Assembly (NCBI RefSeq): GCF_047675955.1
Contig: NC_132911.1
Span: 77,533,133 to 77,597,132 of the forward strand
Direction of reading: 5' to 3'
DNA from: Chlorocebus sabaeus
Lineage: Eukaryota > Chordata > Mammalia > Primates > Cercopithecidae
DNA: 64,000 bases
A program made the translations under genes and the position numbers. Position 1 is the stretch's first letter; each line of letters begins with the position of its first letter. Of the stretch, positions 58,999-64,000 are shown in pieces. Under the pieces are notes generated by a model that made no database searches, was not told the DNA's origin, and saw nothing but the letters and a program-made list of their open reading frames with translations.

Positions 58999-60598
58999 AA
59001 ATACTTTTTTCACAAACAAAAGCTGAGAGAATGCACTGCCTACAGATCTGCTAAAATAAGTAATATTAAAGGAAGCCTTCAAGCAAGGAAGGGGTATAAT
59101 ACCAGAAAGAAATCTGAATTTACACAAATAAATGAAGGATATTGAGAATAATCAAAATGAGAGTAAATATAAAAGGCATTTTCTGTTGATTTTAATCACT
59201 TAAGAAGATAAACAGACTATTTATAAAGCAAAATTAGTAACAATGAGTTGTAGGGTTTAAAAAATATAGAAAACTAAAATGTATAGCCACAATAGGAGGT
59301 CAGAGAAACTTAGAGAAGTAACATATGTGACCACAACAGAGGTCAAAGAAGAAAAAAAGTAAACAGAGTAAGCAGGGAAAAATAAAAGCAACTAATAAAA
59401 TGGTGTGTTTAAATACAACAACTCAGTAACTTCAGTAAGTACAAATGGTCTAATCACCATAACTAAAGGGCAAAGTTTGTCAAATTAAATTTTAAAGAAC
59501 AAGACCCAATTATATGCTTTCTAAAAGAAATCAATGTAAAGATAGGCTAAAAGTAAAACACAGGAAAAAAAGATCCCATGCAAACACCAGTCAAAATAAA
59601 ACTGGAGTAGCTATATTAATATCAAACAAAACAGATTTCAGAACAAGGAATAAAAGGAAATATCCAATAAAAGTGGTCAAGTAATCAAAAAGACACAGCA
59701 ACACTAATTGTACATGTATATAACAACAAAGTTTCAAAATGCATAAAACAAAAACTAATAAAACTGAAAGAAGCAGAAGTAGGAAAATCCAAACTTATAG
59801 TTGGAGACTTTAACACTGAACAAAACAAGTAATCATAACAGATACAGGGCCTGAAAGAAGAAATCAAGAGGGAAATCAGAACATATTTTGAGTTGAATGA
59901 AAGTAAAAACCCATAAAGTGTGTATCCCAGATGTTAAAAAAACAAAAAGAGAAGAAAAACTCAACTTGTCAAAATGTGTAGGACAGAGCTAAATCAGTGC
60001 TTAAAGAAAAATTCACAGCATTAAATGCCTATATTAGAAAAAGGAAAGTTCTCAGATATATAGCCTAAACTTCTACCTTACAAAATTAGAAATGAACAAA
60101 AAAATAAAAACAAAAACCAGTGAAGGATAAAATAAAGAGCAGAAATCAAAAAAACTGAAAATAGAAAAACAGAGAAAAATCAATGCAACTAAAACCTAAT
60201 TGTTTGAAAAGATTTAAAATTTTATAAAACCCCTAGCTACACTGAACAGAAGAAAAAGAGAAAAGAAATAACCAATATCAGAAATGAAAGTGAATATCAT
60301 TACAGATTCTGCCACTACTAAAAGAGTAAGGGAATGTTACAGATTCTTCCACGATTAAAAGAAAAAAGGAACGTTATAAACAATTTTATACTAGTAAATT
60401 CAACAACTTAGAAGAAATAAACTAATTCTCTGAAAGACAAAAACTACCAAAGTTCAATCAAGCAGAAGTAGGTAACCTAAATAACCCTATTTATTTTTAA
60501 AATCTGAGTTTGTAGTTAAAAAAACCTTTCCACAGAGAAAATTCTAAACCCAAAAGCCTTCACTGGTAACTTCTACCAAATAATTTAAGAAATACCAA
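58999..60598 (+). repeat. Old L1M fragment (end of ORF1 into ORF2)
   Basis: GGAAGCCTTCAAGCAAGGAA (end of ORF1) leads into ORF2 endonuclease text: GGAGTAGCTATATTAATATC, AACAAAACAGATTTCAGAAC, TAGTTGGAGACTTTAACAC, then AAATTCACAGCATTAAATGC. Frames are heavily broken. It continues the old L1 interrupted by the purine tract, young L1 and RPL36 copy, and ends at the Alu. Confidence 0.7.
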
Positions 60599-60905
60599 CC
60601 AGGTGCAGTGGCTCACGCCTGTAATCCCAGCACCTTGGGAAGCCAAGGCAGGCAGATCATTTGAGGTCAGGAGAGCAAGACCAGCCCGGCCAACATGGTG
60701 AAACTGCTTCTTCACTAAAAATACAAAAAATCAGCCAGGTATGGTGGTACACACCTATAATACCAGCTACTCGGGAGGCGGAGGAGAGAGAATCGCTTGA
60801 ACCTGGGAGGTGGAGGTTGCAGTGAGCCAAGATCGCACCACTGCACTCCAGCCTGGACGACAGAGCTAGATTGTTTGTTTTTAGATTCTCAAAAAAACAA
60901 ACAAA
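60599..60905 (+). mobile_element. Alu SINE
   Basis: CCAGGTGCAGTGGCTCACGC through CTGGACGACAGAGCTAGATT with both arms and an irregular tail of AAACAAAC units. Confidence 0.93.
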
Positions 60906-60924
60906 AAAATCCTGTTTTAGCTGG

Positions 60925-61575
60925 TTTTAAAAACTGCTTTTGCCACACTCATCAAAAGTCATCTTATTGATAAATCAATATATTCAGTCCTTCTCTTATT
61001 TGATCTCTCTGCAGCATCTGACCTAGTAGTCATTCTCTGTTCCTTTTTGCAGGTAGTCTTTCCTCCTCTTTTTTCCTGTATCTTGAATGCATCTTATCTG
61101 CTATTCAAATCTTACCCATTACATTTCTGAAATATCTCTGGAGTCTTTCCCTTCCTCCTCTCTACCTTCACTGTCTCAGTTCAGATCCTCAATATCTCTT
61201 ACCTAAACAACTCCGGCTGCCTCCTGACTGGCATTCCTGTCTGGTTTCGCTCTGCTCAAATCCATGCTCCACATTACTTAACAGAAGTATCTTTTGAAGA
61301 ATGCAAACCAGATCAATTCACATTCATGTTCAAATCTTAAATGAGCATTTCTTCAAACTTTCTACTTCGCATAATAACAGTGACCTCAGCTTCTTTTCCT
61401 GACTTTCCAGGTTCATCCTCATGCTCTCTAGGTTCTGGGATACTATAGTTTTGTTATATGGTTCAAATTCCTCACTCCCTGCACTTAAAGAAAGATCACC
61501 TCCTTGAGTGCAGAGACCAAGTTTCAGTCATCTTATTAAAATCAGTCATTTTTAAGTGTCTAGCATTTAGTGAGT
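60925..61575 (+). repeat. L2 LINE fragment
   Basis: L2 order is clear: TTGATCTCTCTGCAGCATCTGA, GTTCAGATCCTCAATATCTC, CTGCCTCCTGACTGGCATTC, then GAGTGCAGAGACCAAGTTTC and GTCTAGCATTTAGTGAGTG near the 3' end. Confidence 0.75.
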
Positions 61576-62012
61576 GTGATGATTAATTTTGTATGTCAAC
61601 TTGTCTGGGCCACAGTGCCCAGATACTTGGTCAAACATTACTCTGGGTGTTTCTGCAAGAGTGTTTTTGGGTAAGATTTACATTTAAAGTGGTGAACTCT
61701 GAGTAAAGCAGATCACACTCCACAATGTGGGTAGTCCTCATCTAATCAGCTGAAGGCCTGAACAGAACAAAAAGCTGACCTCCCAGGGCAAGGAGGAATT
61801 CTCCAGTATACTGTTTTTGGACTGAAATTTCAACTCTTTCCTGATTCTCCATCCTGTCAGCCTGTCCCATCAGATTTTACACTAGCAAAGCCTCCACAAT
61901 CACATGGGCCAATTCCTTAATATATATACACAGACACACACACACAGACACACACACACACACACACACACACGCTGATGGTTCTGTTTCTTTGGAGAAC
62001 CCTGAATTATAC
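61576..62012 (+). mobile_element. Old solo LTR-type element with internal (CA)n
   Basis: It begins GTGATGATTAATTTTGTATG, continues CAACTTGTCTGGGCCACAGT, GGTCAAACATTACTCTGGGT and TCATCTAATCAGCTGAAGGC, and ends TTCTTTGGAGAACCCTGAAT. This is a common old dispersed LTR-like family whose name I cannot fix. Confidence 0.65.
61929..61974. repeat. (CA)n microsatellite
   Basis: ACACACAC repeats with two GACACA interruptions, inside the LTR-type element at the place where that family usually has a CT/TA-rich run. Confidence 0.92.
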
Positions 62013-63232
62013 AATGGTTACACAAAAAATGTTTTTCAAATTAATGAAATTAATTAATTAATGGTGGTTTTTTGTTCTACTTTCATTTAATTTACAAATA
62101 CATGTCTGTGAGGAGATTTATTTTGACATATTTTTATAGATCACTCACCAGTTTTAAGTCAATATAAATGTGTTAAGTTAAAACAACAAATACACAATAT
62201 AAGGACTACAGAAACTGGAACACATGTTAGGTTTCATGTTACAAATACTTTTAAAAGAAGAAAAAGTGTTGACTAGCCAGGTTATAAAAACAGAATTGAA
62301 ATCTCTAGCAATACCACACAAAGATTTTTTAAAATCATTCAAAAGAATTGCCTAGAAAACAAAAAAGTACATCAAAGTGTCTTTATATATTTTTGTTTCT
62401 AACTCTAAACTTTTAAAATGTGTTCCTGTAGAAATTAAAAATATCTTTGAAACAGAATTCTTGTGTGAGAAGATGCTGGTCTAAAGCATATTACTTTTGA
62501 TAAAAGTAATTAGTAAGCCTGTTTTTTGAATGTTCACATAAATAAAACGTTTGATAGAAATAATGTCTACAAATCCACAGATAACAAAATGATACTTAAT
62601 ACAAAATGGAAATAAGCCAATTTCTGCCAAGTTATATGCCAAGTTCTGAATTCAGGGTTCTCTGCTTCCCTTGTAACAGATGTAGGTGTTAATGATGTCA
62701 TTAACTGCTGCAGAAAAAACAGGGGACCGTGAACACAGGTCTTGGCAGAAAATAAACACCCTATGAGTTCACCTTTAAATTTAAAGTAAATAGAAAAATT
62801 AGTTTATAGAGTGTCTGTCCAATATAGTTCCTGCCCTAAAGGGATAAGTCAGAATTTTTATTTCCAGTGTTTTCAGCTGTATTCCAAAAATAAAGGCTAA
62901 CAACCTGTGTTCTCAAAAGACACAAATTAAGACTGTATCTATACGGCAAAAACAACCAGTCAACAAGTTAAAAATGTTACATTGGTATTACATAAAATAT
63001 GTACAACCATACGACAAACTTTTTGTATTTTCTAATCGTAAGATTACAAATACTCATTAATATCTCATCTTACTCCGTAAGTATATGTTATTTTGTGCTT
63101 GGATCATCTATCTTTGTATTGCCTCAGAAAAGTTAAAATTGACATCTACTTTAATACCAGTTAAGATCAAAATTTATTAATAACTTTGATATTATGACAG
63201 ATAGGATACACAGATGTAAACTTAACTCTTAC

Positions 63233-63364
63233 CTTCTCAAGTTGATCCTGAAGATTAGTGGATGCTTTATAACCAAGCTGTAATAGCATTGCTTCTGCAG
63301 CGTTTTTTTTGGCTATCTTTTTATTAGGTCCTGTTCCTGTAGCAACTTCATTGCCTACCTTCAC
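63233..63364 (-). CDS. STAU2: STAU2 internal exon, second half of a dsRNA-binding domain
   Basis: This exon encodes 44 codons beginning VKVGNEVATGTG and ending NLQDQLEK. It matches Staufen-2, a cytoplasmic double-stranded RNA-binding protein of neuronal transport granules and mRNA decay. The GTGPNKKIAKKNAAEAMLLQL stretch is the last strand, basic loop and final helix of a dsRBD; the KKIAKK lysines sit where the family contacts the RNA backbone. By my recollection of the human 570-residue form this is about residues 344-387, the second half of its fourth annotated dsRBD. The acceptor is TTATCAG before GTGAAG and the donor is GAAG followed by GTAAGA. Both ends are phase 0, and Lys at the end joins Thr of the next exon (44373-44313). 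The first half of the domain must lie to the right of the window. No break or frameshift is seen. Confidence 0.96.
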
Positions 63365-64000
63365 CTGATAAGATTAAAGAAATAAATTAATGATAATTGT
63401 TTTGGTAAACAGGAAGTCCTTACATCATAAAGCAATTCTACTCTCTCGCATTTGAAAATACAAAGTTCAGTCCAAAATAAAAACAGCAACATAACATTTA
63501 TGTAATCTTATATGTACATGAAAAAAATATGAAAAAATGGTCCTTAAAATATCAATGGAGGATTATCTTATGATGGTAGAATTTTATAGAATTTTTACTT
63601 CCATATACATTTATATGCTATTTGTTTTTTTAAACACTAAATTTATATTATTTATATAAGCAGAAAAATAAAATTTACATTTTAACAGCATTCGTGTTGG
63701 TTATGACTACATTTTAGCATTCTTATATTTCAACTGATAAACTGAAAAGGCTGAAATTCATATTGGTGCCATTTAAAATACTGTTCAAATTGCAACATTT
63801 ATGTAAACATTCAAGTTTACAAAGATTTACATTAAATAGTTCCTGAAGAGAATTAATACACAAGTGCTGCTACAACATTATGATTAAAAACAAAGGCTTC
63901 TGGCTGGGCACAGTGGCTCACACCTGTAATTCCCCTTTGGGAGGCCAAGGCAGGCGGATCACAAGGTCAGGAGTTCGAGATCAGCCTGGCCAATATGGTG
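63365..64000 (-). other. STAU2: STAU2 intron, incomplete at window edge
   Basis: This is the intron upstream of the dsRBD exon, with acceptor AG at 63365-63366. The pyrimidine tract ahead of it is weak (CTTTAATCTTAT). Apart from the Alu at 63903 it is AT-rich with nothing recognisable. Confidence 0.85.
63903..64000 (+). mobile_element. Alu SINE, cut by the window edge
   Basis: GCTGGGCACAGTGGCTCACAC through CCTGGCCAATATGGTG, the left arm of an Alu, with a deletion of a few bases at TAATTCCCCTTTGGG. Confidence 0.93.

Larger units (their letters stand above)
44374..63232 (-). other. STAU2: STAU2 intron (about 18.9 kb)
   Basis: It separates the dsRBD exon from the 61-nt exon, with GT at 63231-63232 and AG at 44374-44375. 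Over half is a nested stack of retroelements between 48000 and 60900. Stretches with no recognised feature are about 45010-45830, 46060-46630, 46960-47200, 47560-47800, 49090-49820 and 62020-63230. The last of these borders the dsRBD exon and is AT-rich. Confidence 0.9.

Noticed and set aside
1..64000. CRISPR arrays, bacterial operons, phage or plasmid features, rRNA or tRNA genes
   Set aside because: The repeat content and split gene show primate nuclear DNA. I saw no regularly spaced repeat array and no tRNA cloverleaf outside SINE-derived text.

Overview
This is vertebrate nuclear DNA from a primate. It is AT-rich, dense in Alu, L1, L2 and MIR repeats, has one split gene and no compact operons. 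An Alu at 20260-20556 carries a combination of substitutions that I associate with the Old World monkey AluYR lineage (CTCAAGCC, GAGACAGG, ACTAGCC, GGCGAGG, GCGTAAACC, GATCGGCC on its sense strand). I therefore favour a cercopithecid such as a macaque, baboon or vervet over human.

The only host gene I can support is STAU2 (Staufen double-stranded RNA-binding protein 2), on the minus strand. Three internal coding exons are visible, in transcript order 63364-63233 (44 codons, second half of a dsRNA-binding domain), 44373-44313 (61 nt linker exon) and 13285-12978 (308 nt: linker, Staufen-swapping-type motif, start of the C-terminal domain). Their phases (0, 0-to-1, 1-to-0) join perfectly and all have AG/GT borders. 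Reading straight through the last donor adds one Val codon and then TGA. This would give an alternative C-terminus, with a repeat-free block of about 3 kb to its left as a plausible 3' UTR.

The rest is intron. Region by region: 1-4460 holds old L1M pieces with an Alu and an LTR fragment; 4600-5860 an L2; 6270-7268 Alus including a tandem pair; 8859-9150 a Tigger-like MITE; 9850-12970 a repeat-poor block; 13700-16060 L2 and antisense L1 5' UTR; 16470-16840 a second MITE; 17200-25400 Alus, MIRs, L1 tails and a perfect 116-bp tandem duplication; 25800-27490 an L1 3' end and an old repeat split by a THE1-type LTR; 28100-30170 MIR and four Alus; 30387-36515 a full-length L1PA; 36740-39780 L1M pieces and an Alu; 40000-44300 mostly unique sequence; 44690-47560 Alus, MIR and a THE1-like LTR; 48000-60600 a nested stack (old L1, polypurine tract, second full-length L1PA carrying a tiny truncated Alu, RPL36 retrocopy, Alu); 60925-62010 an L2 and an old LTR; 63903-64000 an Alu cut by the window edge.

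No complete novel coding system is present. The most notable items are the STAU2 alternative ending, the two full-length L1s that share the same two stop codons and flank a frame-shifting exon, the exact tandem duplication, and the layered insertions at 51.7-58.99 kb.
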